Counted from the first letter of the stretch, positions 52,413-61,736 are shown. The stretch is DNA of 64,000 nt from Clostridiales bacterium (GCA_017551865.1 JAFZKB010000014.1:91787-155786); one strand, 5' to 3'. The notes: generated from the sequence alone by a model not told the origin. Made by a program: numbers and translations.

Positions 52413-54260
52413 ATGGGCAGACATAACCGAAGACACATCAAAATCAGACCCAGCGGGAAGAAGGAGCATTCCAGATCGAAGCTTCCGCCGTCGCGTGATG
52501 TCACCGTAGCCGAAATGCCGCCGGTCGGTCCGCTGGCACTTGAAAACCAGTGCGTCGGACTTCTGCGCGAGACGAAAGACGGCGGTATAGTCATCCCGGA
52601 TCCGGGATATCCGGCAACATCCTTCGGACAGATCATTATAAGAAGAAATCAGCTGAACGGTGCTCCCTTCGGAATGAAGGTCGTCTGCGAGATCTTAAAT
52701 CCGTCGGCCAAACGCGCTGAGTACGAGGGTCGTATCGTGGAAGTCCTCGGTGACCCGGGAAATAACGATGTGGAGATGCTTTCCATCCTCCGCCAGTACG
52801 GACTCTCTCCGGTATTTCCTGCCGCAGTCATGGAACAGGCATCTGCACTTCCGCTTTCCCCGACAGAAGAGGAGATCTCGGAAGCCCTCCTTCAAGGAAG
52901 AAAAGACCTTCGGTCCCTTCAGACTATTACGATCGATGGCGAGGAGGCCAAGGATCTAGATGACGCGATTTCCATCCAGAAGCTTGAAAAGGGCTGCTAC
53001 CGCTTATGGGTACATATCGCGGACGTCTCCGAGTATGTCACGGACGGATCGCCCCTTGATATCGAAGCCGGACTTCGAGGCACTTCCGTCTATCTCGTTG
53101 ACCGCGTCATCCCGATGCTTCCGCCGAGGCTTTCGAACAGCCTCTGCAGCTTGAATCCGCATCTTCCGAGATTCACCATGACCTGTGAAATGAAGATCGG
53201 TCCCGACGGGGCGATCCTCGACAGCGAGATCTACGAGAGTATTATTGAGAGCAACGCGAGAACTTCCTATAACGAGATCAACGGTATCCTTTTTGAGAAT
53301 AAGACGATCGAAGAGTATATCCCGCTGGTCCCGATGTTTGAACTGATGCTGGAATTAAAGCGGATCCTCAAGGAAAAGAGAAAGAAGAGAGGCACCATCG
53401 ACTTTGTCTTCCCGGAGACCCATGTGGAACTGGATGAAGAAGGGAAGCCGAAGGATGTCTATGCCTATCCGATCAATGAGATCCACAGTGTCATCGAAGA
53501 GTTCATGATCGCGGCCAATGAGGCGGTCGCCGAGCGTTTCGACAAGATGGAGTATCCCTTTGTCTATCGTATCCATGAGGAGCCTGATGAACTGAAGATC
53601 GCGGAATTCATGCACGTGGCGCGTCTTTTCGGGGAAAACAGACGCCTTGCAGGCAAGGTAACACCGCTTTACTTAAGTGAGCTTCTCGACGATATCAGCG
53701 ATAAGGAATATGCGCCGGCATTAAACCAGCTGCTTCTAAGATCGATGGCAAAAGCGAAGTATTCAGAAAAGAACGTCGGTCACTTCGGCCTTGCTTCCGA
53801 GTATTACTGCCATTTCACCTCTCCGATCCGCAGATATCCTGACCTTTATATCCACCGGATCATCAAGAGCTGGCTCCATCAGAAGCACCAGACCAGGTAT
53901 TTTGCCGGAAAAGTGGCGGATGTGGCATTCCATAGTTCCGAGATGGAGAGAAACAGTGTGGATGCGGAACGTGCCTCTGTCGATCTGAAATGTGCCGAGT
54001 ACATGATGGACCATGTAGGAGAGAAGTTCCCGGGAACGGTCTCCGGTGCCTGCCCGGCCGGTATTTTCGTAAAACTGGAAAACACCATCGAGGGGATGGT
54101 GCCGTTTTCGTCACTGAATGAATATTTCGAATTTGATGAAAGAAAACTGGAAGCACGCGGCTCCCGCGGCACGGTCTATCGGATCGGGCGCAAAGTAAAT
54201 GTGCAGGTCGCTTCCGCTGACCCGCTCACACATCACATCGATTTTTCTATCGTGGAATAA
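52413..54260 (+). CDS. rnr: RNase R/RNase II family 3'-5' exoribonuclease
   Basis: A 615-residue protein. The basic N-terminus (to about residue 30) is followed by cold-shock-like OB folds (about 40-135). The RNB catalytic domain carries DGEEAKDLDDAIS (175-187), whose aspartates bind Mg2+, and 'FTSPIRRYPDL'. A C-terminal S1 domain ends the protein. It degrades structured RNA and takes part in trans-translation. It is shorter than the 700-800 residues usual for RNase R, lacking the N-terminal winged helix and the long basic tail. smpB, which commonly follows, is not here. Confidence 0.93.
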   Translation: MGRHNRRHIKIRPSGKKEHSRSKLPPSRDVTVAEMPPVGPLALENQCVGLLRETKDGGIVIPDPGYPATSFGQIIIRRNQLNGAPFGMKVVCEILNPSAKRAEYEGRIVEVLGDPGNNDVEMLSILRQYGLSPVFPAAVMEQASALPLSPTEEEISEALLQGRKDLRSLQTITIDGEEAKDLDDAISIQKLEKGCYRLWVHIADVSEYVTDGSPLDIEAGLRGTSVYLVDRVIPMLPPRLSNSLCSLNPHLPRFTMTCEMKIGPDGAILDSEIYESIIESNARTSYNEINGILFENKTIEEYIPLVPMFELMLELKRILKEKRKKRGTIDFVFPETHVELDEEGKPKDVYAYPINEIHSVIEEFMIAANEAVAERFDKMEYPFVYRIHEEPDELKIAEFMHVARLFGENRRLAGKVTPLYLSELLDDISDKEYAPALNQLLLRSMAKAKYSEKNVGHFGLASEYYCHFTSPIRRYPDLYIHRIIKSWLHQKHQTRYFAGKVADVAFHSSEMERNSVDAERASVDLKCAEYMMDHVGEKFPGTVSGACPAGIFVKLENTIEGMVPFSSLNEYFEFDERKLEARGSRGTVYRIGRKVNVQVASADPLTHHIDFSIVE

Positions 54261-54288
54261 AAGAAAACCGCGTCAATCTTCGACGCGG
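54261..54288 (-). terminator. Terminator of the HPr-like gene
   Basis: On the minus strand CCGCGTC...GACGCGG is followed by TTTTCTT. The stem includes the last codons of the HPr-like gene. Confidence 0.7.
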
Positions 54289-54506
54289 AAAGGAGAAAGT
54301 GCATCTACGAGATCATCGCAGGAATTGCTGTGGATCTCGAGGTTGATCGCGCTTTGAAGTTCCAAACTGAAGATGCCCATAATGGACTTGGCATCGACCA
54401 CATAGCGTCCGGAGGAAAGATCGACATCGTAAGGATAGGAATTCACGATCTGAACAAATTCCTTGACGTCGGAGATAGATTGGAAGCGAATCGGAAAACG
54501 AACCAT
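54273..54506 (-). CDS. HPr-like protein lacking the active-site histidine
   Basis: A 77-residue protein with the HPr fold. The second half aligns well: 'YDVDLSSGRYVVDAKSIMGIFSLEL' matches the Ser46 region of HPr, and Ser41 here equals Ser46. The His15 region (GIHARPA) is replaced by 'QSISDVKEF', with no histidine. It cannot accept phosphate from Enzyme I, but could, like Crh, be phosphorylated on serine or act as a regulator. The ATG at 54506 has AGGAGG. It converges on rnr. Confidence 0.82.
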   Translation of the reverse strand: MVRFPIRFQSISDVKEFVQIVNSYPYDVDLSSGRYVVDAKSIMGIFSLELQSAINLEIHSNSCDDLVDALSPFRVED

Positions 54507-54582
54507 GCTGTTTCCTCCTGTGGGTGCGAAATGACTATGGAAATAGTTTATCACAGGTCATAACGTTGTCAATGTGATAATG

Positions 54583-54611
54583 TTTGAAAGAAAATAGATT
54601 ATCGGTATAAT
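54583..54611 (+). promoter_or_regulatory. Promoter of mtaB
   Basis: TTTGAA at 54583-54588, a 17-base spacer, and TATAAT at 54606-54611. The leader is about 23 nt. Confidence 0.65.
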
Positions 54612-54640
54612 ATGTTCATCAATTTGACGAAAGGTACGAT

Positions 54641-55939
54641 ATGGCTTATCAAGTTTATTTCCAGACTCTCGGGTGTAAAGTCAATTCCTACGAGACGGCC
54701 GCGATCAGTAAGCTGCTGTCTGAAAAGGGCTTTGTCGAGACGGAAGATTATGAAACCTGTGATGTCTATGTGATCAACACCTGTGCAGTCACGGGTGAAG
54801 CGGACAGGAAGTCCCGCCAGATGATCCGCAGAGCACGCCGTGTGGCTCCGAATGCCATTGTGGTCGCTATGGGATGCCATACTCAGATGTGCCGGGATTC
54901 GGCCGACGCTGATATCGTCGTCGGAACAGATGACCGCCCATCCCTCGTACCGCTTCTTATGGAAAAGCTCCATTTGAAAGAAGAAATGCAGGAAGACCTC
55001 GATGCGGGCACGCGCTTTTTCGAGTACGGCTCTGTGCCTTATCAGGAAAATACCCGCGCCATCGTCAAGATCGAGGACGGTTGCAATAATTTCTGCACCT
55101 ACTGTATCATCCCGTATTCCCGGGGCCGTGTTCGGAGCCGTAAGCGGGAAGCTATACTTTCGGAGATCTCCGATATGGCGAAGAAGGGCTACCGCGAATT
55201 CGTCGTTACAGGTATCCATCTCTGTTCTTTTGAAAAAGAACTGGGAAGGGACAGTACGGCGTTAGGAGAGCTTCTTTTAGAGATCTCCCGGATCGAAGGG
55301 GTCAAGCGCATCCGTCTCGGATCACTTGAACCCTCCTGCATGACGCCGCAGCTCATCGCGATGCTTAAGGAAAATCCGGCTATCTGCCCGCATTTCCACC
55401 TGTCGCTGCAGAGTGGTTCCGACACGGTCTTAAAGCGGATGAACAGAAAATATGATACGGATCTTTTCCGTCGTGTAGTAAAAGACCTGAAAGAGGCCTT
55501 TCCGACGGCAAGCTTCACCACGGACATGATCTGCGGATTCCCGGGAGAAACGGATGAGGAGCATTCGGAATCCTGCGCATTTGCAAGAGAGATCGGCTTT
55601 ACACATATTCATGTTTTCCCGTATTCTCCGAGAGAAGGGACGAAGGCATGTGCCATGAAGGAGCAGATCGACGGGAACGTAAAATCTAAAAGAACAGCGG
55701 AACTTCGGAAGATCTCGGATCAGATGGAAGAAGAAAGAACTTCAGGTTTTTTAGGAAAAAAAGTGGAAGTCCTCGTCGAAGAGGTGCGGGAGGACGGCAC
55801 CTGTGAAGGCTACTGCCGTGAGTATCTGCGCGTGATCACGAAGACGGAAGAGCCGGTGAAGCAGGGGGATATCCTGATGGCCCGGATCGACGGTGCCGAG
55901 GGCTTCGCTCTTACAGGCAGCGCTGTTTCCGTAGTTTAG
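54641..55939 (+). CDS. mtaB: tRNA methylthiotransferase MtaB
   Basis: A 432-residue MiaB-like radical SAM enzyme. The N-terminal UPF0004 domain has three cluster cysteines (Cys12, Cys48, Cys79). The radical SAM motif CNNFCTYC is at 148-155, and a C-terminal TRAM domain follows. The start MAYQVYFQTLGCKVNSYE is typical of MtaB, which methylthiolates t6A37 in tRNA to ms2t6A. Confidence 0.93.
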   Translation: MAYQVYFQTLGCKVNSYETAAISKLLSEKGFVETEDYETCDVYVINTCAVTGEADRKSRQMIRRARRVAPNAIVVAMGCHTQMCRDSADADIVVGTDDRPSLVPLLMEKLHLKEEMQEDLDAGTRFFEYGSVPYQENTRAIVKIEDGCNNFCTYCIIPYSRGRVRSRKREAILSEISDMAKKGYREFVVTGIHLCSFEKELGRDSTALGELLLEISRIEGVKRIRLGSLEPSCMTPQLIAMLKENPAICPHFHLSLQSGSDTVLKRMNRKYDTDLFRRVVKDLKEAFPTASFTTDMICGFPGETDEEHSESCAFAREIGFTHIHVFPYSPREGTKACAMKEQIDGNVKSKRTAELRKISDQMEEERTSGFLGKKVEVLVEEVREDGTCEGYCREYLRVITKTEEPVKQGDILMARIDGAEGFALTGSAVSVV

Positions 55940-56014
55940 GAATAAGACTTCTGAATAAAAGTAAACATTTTTTCTATTAATGACAAATAAATAATGAAAT
56001 ATTGATTTCTCTTG

Positions 56015-56023
56015 TGATACAAT
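56015..56023 (+). promoter_or_regulatory. Extended -10 promoter upstream of ireB
   Basis: TGA-TACAAT with an AT-rich upstream region and no clear -35. Transcription would start near 56030. Confidence 0.5.
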
Positions 56024-56065
56024 AAATGCATGACACGCTTGGGAATTAAAGGAGGTGCGTCAACT

Positions 56066-56326
56066 ATGCAGGATTCAGGTACAGCAAGATTCTCTTTTAA
56101 CATGGAGAGATCCGAGGATGCCAAAGAGTTGATGATGCAGGTCTTGGATGCCCTGCAGGAGAAGGGATATAACCCGATCAATCAGTTGGTGGGCTATTTT
56201 ATGTCCGGAGATCCGACGTACATTACGAACTATAAGGGTGCGCGCGGCATTATCCGCCGTATGGAACGTGATGAGCTCTTAGAGGTCATCGTGCGTGAGT
56301 ATTGCGAGCATCTGGCAGATACTTAA
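56066..56326 (+). CDS. ireB: IreB family regulatory protein (DUF965)
   Basis: An 86-residue protein with the family core '[56 protein letters not shown]'. IreB is a small dimeric regulator phosphorylated by the IreK Ser/Thr kinase in enterococci. GGAGG lies upstream of the ATG at 56066. The order ireB-ruvX-DUF1292 is the standard Firmicutes arrangement. Confidence 0.95.
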   Translation: MQDSGTARFSFNMERSEDAKELMMQVLDALQEKGYNPINQLVGYFMSGDPTYITNYKGARGIIRRMERDELLEVIVREYCEHLADT

Positions 56327-56347
56327 TAGAATCAGGAGACAAAAGGC

Positions 56348-56770
56348 ATGAGTCGGGTAATGGCCATTGATTTCGGAATGAGAAGGATCGGAGTGGCCGT
56401 ATCCGACCCTTTGCGTATCATGGCACAGGGTCTGGAGACGATCAACTGGAACGGAGTGGATTATGAATACGCTCTCGATCGTCTTTCCCAGATCGTAAAA
56501 GAAAAAGAGATCTCGGAGATCGTCATGGGCAAGCCCAGCCGCACGGATGGCACCATCAGTGAATCGGAAGAAAAGGCGAATCTTTTCGGTCAGCTTCTGG
56601 AAGAAAAAGTGGGGATCAGGCCCGTTTACCGTGACGAACGCTTTACGACCGTGATCGCATCGCAGTTCTTAAGGCAGACCGGCGTATCCGGGAAGAATAA
56701 GAAGAAGGTCGTCGATCAGGTCGCGGCAGAGATCATTTTACAGGAATATCTGGATATTACCCGCGCATGA
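56348..56770 (+). CDS. ruvX: Holliday junction resolvase-like protein RuvX/YqgF
   Basis: A 140-residue RNase H-fold protein. Its motifs are AIDFGMRRIGVAVSDPL (first catalytic Asp), IVMGKPSRTDG and VYRDERFTTV. The family is implicated in pre-16S rRNA 5'-end processing and possibly Holliday junction resolution. It follows ireB by 21 bases. Confidence 0.94.
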   Translation: MSRVMAIDFGMRRIGVAVSDPLRIMAQGLETINWNGVDYEYALDRLSQIVKEKEISEIVMGKPSRTDGTISESEEKANLFGQLLEEKVGIRPVYRDERFTTVIASQFLRQTGVSGKNKKKVVDQVAAEIILQEYLDITRA

Positions 56771-56782
56771 CGGGGAAAAGCA

Positions 56783-56791
56783 TGATATAAT
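56783..56791 (+). promoter_or_regulatory. Extended -10 promoter upstream of the DUF1292 gene
   Basis: TGA-TATAAT just after the ruvX stop, with no good -35. It would give the DUF1292 gene its own leader of about 57 nt. Confidence 0.5.
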
Positions 56792-56855
56792 GAAACAACG
56801 GCAGAAATACTGTCGGGATGAGGTTTAGTTACTTTAGATTCGGAGGAATTAGATT

Positions 56856-57218
56856 ATGTTGTTTGATTGTGGACGCAGCTGCGAAGGCGGCGATTGCGAT
56901 AACTGTGAAGAAGGCATCGAAGGCACATATGATGATGAGGCGATCATCACCATGGTGGATGCGGATTCCGGTGAAGAATATCAGTTTGCACTGGTAGATG
57001 ATTTTGAATACAAGGATGAGTCCTACTGCGTACTCGTAACTCTTGACGAGGAAGATCCGGAAATGGTGATCACCAAAGTCGTTAAGACCGATGACGGTGA
57101 AGAATGTCTCATGAGTCTGGAAGAAGACGAGGAAGACGAGATCTACGATGAGTATGACCGTCTCTGCGCGGAGGCTGAGCTCGAAGATGAAGAAGACTTC
57201 TCAGACGAAGAAGAGTAA
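56856..57218 (+). CDS. DUF1292 family protein (YrzB-like)
   Basis: A 120-residue acidic protein. A Cys-rich start (CGRSCEGGDCDNCEEG) is followed by the DUF1292 core 'ITMVDADSGEEYQFALVDDFEYKDESYCVLV' and a very acidic tail of Glu/Asp. Function unknown. The family usually sits with ruvX, as here. GGAGG precedes the ATG. Confidence 0.88.
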   Translation: MLFDCGRSCEGGDCDNCEEGIEGTYDDEAIITMVDADSGEEYQFALVDDFEYKDESYCVLVTLDEEDPEMVITKVVKTDDGEECLMSLEEDEEDEIYDEYDRLCAEAELEDEEDFSDEEE

Positions 57219-57597
57219 ATCTAATTCTATAAGAAAGCCGCTTTTTACGCATCATTCTCCGAAGGAGGGTGATGCGCTTGCTGTTATTCGCGATGCTAGT
57301 AACGGCAAGGAGTATTATCTGTCGATGATCGATTCTTTTGTCATCGAAAAGATCGAGTATGTGGTCATGTACAACTACGAACCCGACGATGGTAACCATC
57401 CGGATCCGGAGCTGGTGATCATGCGCACCGAATATGCGAAAAACGGTGACCAGTATTTCTATTCGATCAAGAACGAAAGTGAGCTGGAGGCGGCATTTAC
57501 CGTCTTCATGCGCCGCTATGCCGCAAATGTGAAAGATAAGAAGCCGAAGAATGTACCCGGAATGCGCCCTCCGAAAATAAGTGAGGACCGCTTATGA
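57187..57597 (+). CDS. Second DUF1292-like protein
   Basis: A protein of about 136 residues. It starts with a basic stretch and continues with 'EGDALAVIRDASNGKEYYLSMIDSFVIEKIEYVVMYNYEPDDGNHPDPELVIMRTEYAKNGDQYFYSI' in the DUF1292 pattern. Its probable ATG (57187) lies inside the acidic tail of the preceding DUF1292 gene in another frame, a 32-base overlap. The basic N-terminus, the reading of an acidic tail in a shifted frame, is a by-product of that overlap. Probably a diverged tandem duplicate. Confidence 0.72.
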   Translation: MKKTSQTKKSKSNSIRKPLFTHHSPKEGDALAVIRDASNGKEYYLSMIDSFVIEKIEYVVMYNYEPDDGNHPDPELVIMRTEYAKNGDQYFYSIKNESELEAAFTVFMRRYAANVKDKKPKNVPGMRPPKISEDRL

Positions 57598-58445
57598 GTA
57601 AACGAAGCCGGATCATTTTCCGATTTTTCTTCGCACCGCTGCTCTGCATTTTCATTTATCTTCTGATCATTTTCTTTGCTTCGACGATCGTGAGCATAAC
57701 GCAGGAGGGCGATTATCTCGAGCATGAAGGACTGATCTATCTGCTTACCGGTATCGGTGGTGTGATTGCTTTTTCCATCTGGTTCGTCGTCAAAAAGCGC
57801 ATGAATCTGCCATCGTCCACCTGGGACGTCGGAAAGCCTATAGACTGGAGCTACATGCTTATCGGTACACTGGCAATGCTGGGTTTTACCGGCCTTTATT
57901 TCTTCGTGATCACGAATATTGAGTCTTCCGCGATCCAGGAAGCGATCAAATCGTATGAGGAGCTGACCGAGGTCAAAAGTGCGACCCGTGCGGACCTTTA
58001 TATGAACCTGATCGGTACCTGTCTTCTGATCCCGATCCTTGAGGAGATGATCTTCCGGGGATGTGTCCTGGAGGGAATGCTTGAATGCGGACATCCGTGG
58101 TTGGGCATCATCTTCAGTTCTATGTTCTTTGGTGCTATGCACGGACAGATCATCCAGATCATTTATGCGGCGACATGCGGGATCGCTCTGGGTTGCATTT
58201 ACTACTATACGAAAAACATCGTCATGGCGATCATGGCGCATATCCTGTTTAACATACTGGGCAACGGGATCTACCTTCTGTTTTCGATCTCCGATGAAGC
58301 CTATAACATCATAAACTATGTCTATTACGTATTCATTCCGGCTTTCGTTATCTTTACGGTCTTCATGGCGCGTAAACGGAATGCCCGCTTCTCCGGAAAA
58401 AGCTCCGGTGAGAGCGACGCGGTTATTTCCGGGAGGGACGTATGA
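57594..58445 (+). CDS. CPBP family intramembrane metalloprotease
   Basis: A 283-residue multispanning protein with all three CPBP motifs: EEMIFRG (Glu150, Glu151), FGAMHG and HILFN. It is the second CPBP protein in the window and better conserved than the one at 13993-15021. Its start overlaps the DUF1292-like gene (ATGA) and its stop overlaps the next gene (ATGA), so all three are translationally coupled. Substrate unknown. Confidence 0.9.
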   Translation: MSKRSRIIFRFFFAPLLCIFIYLLIIFFASTIVSITQEGDYLEHEGLIYLLTGIGGVIAFSIWFVVKKRMNLPSSTWDVGKPIDWSYMLIGTLAMLGFTGLYFFVITNIESSAIQEAIKSYEELTEVKSATRADLYMNLIGTCLLIPILEEMIFRGCVLEGMLECGHPWLGIIFSSMFFGAMHGQIIQIIYAATCGIALGCIYYYTKNIVMAIMAHILFNILGNGIYLLFSISDEAYNIINYVYYVFIPAFVIFTVFMARKRNARFSGKSSGESDAVISGRDV

Positions 58446-61400
58446 TCACCTTTCTTAGAAGATTATTCCGACAGGAAGGACGTATGCATAAGCGCCCGTT
58501 CATCACGGCGTTAACGGTTTTTGCCGTGTTCCTGCTCCTTGCGGCATTTTTCTTCCTGGGGCTCGGTATCCTTCGGATGTCCTATGACTATCCGGAGGTC
58601 TCGACGCATGCGGAATCTTCAGATGTCCTGTCTTCAGGACTCGGGGTGAATCTGTCGTATATTCCTTCCACCAATCTTCTGTGGGATCCTTCTTTCGAAA
58701 ATGATTACTATGAAAATGTTTTCAGTGTAGCAGAAGCCAAAGGCGATGTAGTCTATCTTCACAGCCGTCCGGATGATCCGAATGCGTTGACGGATACATA
58801 CAAAGGCGGAGCTCTTCGCATCATGACCTACGATGAAGAAGGGAAGATGAGCCAGGTCGTCTATGCCGGCATCACGGACTATCAGACGGATCAGCTCGGG
58901 GTATGGAAGGAGATCGAAAACGAGACTTCCGGTACATATGCGACGAAGTGGCTCAGGTCGGAAGGAAACTACGCTCTGGCACTTCTTCAGAATGGTGAAC
59001 TGATCACAGATATCACTTCCTCTGAACCGACACGGATCGAACAGGTTTCCAAAGAGGATCCGATCGTGGATGCGGCATTGCACAACTCCCATTTCTTTGC
59101 CGTTACTTCCGCAGGGACATTTTATACCTCTTCCAACGGACGTGCCTGGGACAGTGTTTCCGATACCACCCTGAAAGAATATGAGATGCTTGCTGTCACG
59201 GCTTTGGGAAGACTCGGCATTGCTTGTGGAAAAGAAGGAAAGATCCTCGTTTGCGACGGAACATCGATCGCGACGCCTTCTATCTTTACAGAAAACAGTT
59301 TCTATACGGCCGTCTCCAGTGATTCCCGTTCACTGCTTGCCGGTGAGAACGGCTATGTCTGCACGACAGTAAACGGTAGTATTTTCAGAAGACTTTCTTC
59401 TGATGAGCTGGAAACGAAGACTTCTGATAAATGGATCCTTTCCACGATCAATGGGGAGGAGTTCGTACTTGTTTCTGAAAACGGGATGCTCGCGATCGGA
59501 ACCTGTGATGACAAGACCGGGAAATTCTCTTTTACCCGCTATGATGTTGTACTTCCCAGTGGACTTGTACCGAAACAGATCGCACTTTTTCCGAATGGGG
59601 ATGTGTGGGCGCTGACGGAAAACGGCTATATCTATTCTTTTTCCCGTGCTACGGATAAATGGCATCAGATCTTCGCGGAGAAAGATAATCAGATCGATTC
59701 CATGAGCCGTACTTCCGGCGAGAATATCCTGATCTGCCGGTCCGGCAATCTATATTCGGCTTCTATGTATACGAAAGTGACGATCGATCAGGCGATCGGC
59801 GAGGTTGAGATCCAAAACGGCGATATGTGCCTTCTTTCTGCACCGGTCCCTTCAGTTAACGGAAGTGGAAGAGGTGCATGGGAAGTCTTCGGTGAAAGTT
59901 CCACGGTACAGATCGTTTCCGGATCTCCAAAGACCGCTGGCGATAAGTCGCTTCAGCTTTCTTCGTCATTGCCGGATGCGGAGCAGGCGCACTTTATCTC
60001 CCAGGTGATCTCGAAGGATGAGATCAGCCCGATGAAGGAGAAAGTGTTTTACCACATCCGACTGTATCTCAAGCAGAATAATATGGAAAATGAACAGGTT
60101 CTGGTGTGGATATCGGGTCTTTCCGAACCGATCGGTACGACATTTACGGATATTAGCGGAAACTGGAGAGAGTATTCCTATACATTCGCCTGGCCGTCGG
60201 AAAAGGGAAAGACGAAGGCGGAGGATATCCGCCTGAATATCGGTTTTTACGGCAGCGGTGAGATGTTCGTCGATGGCGTATGCCTCGAAAGAGAGACATA
60301 TTCTGAACAGCAGATCCGTCCGAAACTTGTCGATCTTCTCGACGATAATTCCCCGGAGTTCCTGCGTCTTTCGAACCTGGGTCTCGGAAGACTCGGTACT
60401 TCTATTTCCTCGAATCTTCCGATGATTGGAAATGAACTTCTCTATGCCACACAGGAGGGCGAAATGGTGAGTTCCGGCGTTGTGTCACTGGAGACGACGA
60501 TGCGCCTCGTCAAGCAGGTGGATGCAAATCCGTGGCTGGTCATCGACTCAGCTTTCGGATCAGATGAGATGGAGATCCTTCTGGGATATCTCTGCGGAGG
60601 TATCACGGATACTTATGGTAAGATCCGTGTTGATAACGGTACGGCGCTTGCCTGGCAGAAACAGTTTGATAGGATCGTAGTCGAGATCACGGACGAAAAC
60701 GGACTTTTTGATACTGATCTTCAGAGAAGAGCTTATGTCGATCACATGATTGAGATCATCAAAGGTTCGGAATTCTATTCAGATCTGAAGGACCGTCTCT
60801 TCTTTGTCGATGGTATGCAGTACGATAATGGAACGATGCTGTCCGTCGCAGATTATCACTCGTCGGATCTTTTCCTCGGGAATACAGGGGAAGAGAGTCT
60901 GCCTTCGGTAAGTGACGGGGATATTTCTTCGCTTCTGGATTCGATCTACACGGACTATATCGATGCGATACCGAGAAACTCCTCCTATATGCAGGATGTA
61001 AAGGGAGAGTGGATCTCTGATCTGTCGATCTCGATCGTGCAGAACCGCGTGTCGGAGAATCAGATCGTATCCGACGAGATTCCCATGAATGCCGCGCAGA
61101 TGCTGGAGTTCCTGCTTTATGACCTCGGAGAACATACCTCGTTCGTAACCGTCGATCTTCCGGTCAGCCGCATAAGCGGTGATGCAAAGGATGACTATCT
61201 GTTCGCGTACGATGGCGATACCCTTGAGAACCGGAGGATCCGTTCAATCAATGCGGAAGTGCTTCTGCGTACCGTAGGCGTAGTCACGAAGATCGCACAG
61301 GGTCCTCGGGTGGAGACTTCCTGGGCGGCACCGCTTTCCAGAAAAAAGGATGACAGCTACAAGATCGGACTCCACTCTTATGCTTTTGCTTCAAACGGAT

Positions 61401-61612
61401 ATATCTATCTTATCGTTGCCAATCCGACAACAGAACAGCAGCAATTCCTGATCGACACGGATGTGGCAAAAGACGATATCACGGTAAAGAGATACTCCAG
61501 TGAATGTAAGGAGATCGCTCTTGCTTCGACGAGAAGTATCCTTCACAGGAATGAGAGAAGATATACTCTTCAGGCCGGCCAGTTCTGTGTGGCTGTCATT
61601 CCGGTCGGATAG
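58442..61612 (+). CDS. Membrane-anchored propeller-CBM-glycosidase-like surface protein
   Basis: A 1056-residue protein with one N-terminal span (about residues 20-44). Residues 60-450 are strand-rich repeats with 'TSSNGRAWDSVSD', 'GKILVCDG', 'AGENGYVCTT' and 'LTENGYIYSF', as in BNR/YCF48-like beta-propellers. Residues 455-620 look like a CBM4/9-type jelly roll. Residues 625-830 resemble the barrel of clan GH-A arabinofuranosidases: 'LGYLCGGITDTYGKIRVDNG' and 'FDRIVVEITDENG', where family enzymes have E-I-G-N-E. A C-terminal beta domain ends the protein. Activity is uncertain. It is coupled by overlap to the CPBP protease. GGGAGG precedes the ATG. Confidence 0.75.
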   Translation: MITFLRRLFRQEGRMHKRPFITALTVFAVFLLLAAFFFLGLGILRMSYDYPEVSTHAESSDVLSSGLGVNLSYIPSTNLLWDPSFENDYYENVFSVAEAKGDVVYLHSRPDDPNALTDTYKGGALRIMTYDEEGKMSQVVYAGITDYQTDQLGVWKEIENETSGTYATKWLRSEGNYALALLQNGELITDITSSEPTRIEQVSKEDPIVDAALHNSHFFAVTSAGTFYTSSNGRAWDSVSDTTLKEYEMLAVTALGRLGIACGKEGKILVCDGTSIATPSIFTENSFYTAVSSDSRSLLAGENGYVCTTVNGSIFRRLSSDELETKTSDKWILSTINGEEFVLVSENGMLAIGTCDDKTGKFSFTRYDVVLPSGLVPKQIALFPNGDVWALTENGYIYSFSRATDKWHQIFAEKDNQIDSMSRTSGENILICRSGNLYSASMYTKVTIDQAIGEVEIQNGDMCLLSAPVPSVNGSGRGAWEVFGESSTVQIVSGSPKTAGDKSLQLSSSLPDAEQAHFISQVISKDEISPMKEKVFYHIRLYLKQNNMENEQVLVWISGLSEPIGTTFTDISGNWREYSYTFAWPSEKGKTKAEDIRLNIGFYGSGEMFVDGVCLERETYSEQQIRPKLVDLLDDNSPEFLRLSNLGLGRLGTSISSNLPMIGNELLYATQEGEMVSSGVVSLETTMRLVKQVDANPWLVIDSAFGSDEMEILLGYLCGGITDTYGKIRVDNGTALAWQKQFDRIVVEITDENGLFDTDLQRRAYVDHMIEIIKGSEFYSDLKDRLFFVDGMQYDNGTMLSVADYHSSDLFLGNTGEESLPSVSDGDISSLLDSIYTDYIDAIPRNSSYMQDVKGEWISDLSISIVQNRVSENQIVSDEIPMNAAQMLEFLLYDLGEHTSFVTVDLPVSRISGDAKDDYLFAYDGDTLENRRIRSINAEVLLRTVGVVTKIAQGPRVETSWAAPLSRKKDDSYKIGLHSYAFASNGYIYLIVANPTTEQQQFLIDTDVAKDDITVKRYSSECKEIALASTRSILHRNERRYTLQAGQFCVAVIPVG

Positions 61613-61642
61613 TCCGATACTATAAACAATCCCGCGGATTCA

Positions 61643-61651
61643 TGGTATAAT
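61643..61651 (+). promoter_or_regulatory. Extended -10 promoter of the zinc-ribbon gene
   Basis: TGG-TATAAT with start near 61658 and a leader of about 79 nt ending in GAGGGAGG. Confidence 0.6.
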
Positions 61652-61736
61652 ATTCTAGTGTTGCGGCACGGATCTTTTCGTGCAGTAAAAGAGTAAATAG
61701 ATATTAGTTCATTTTTGAATGAGGGAGGTTCTTATT

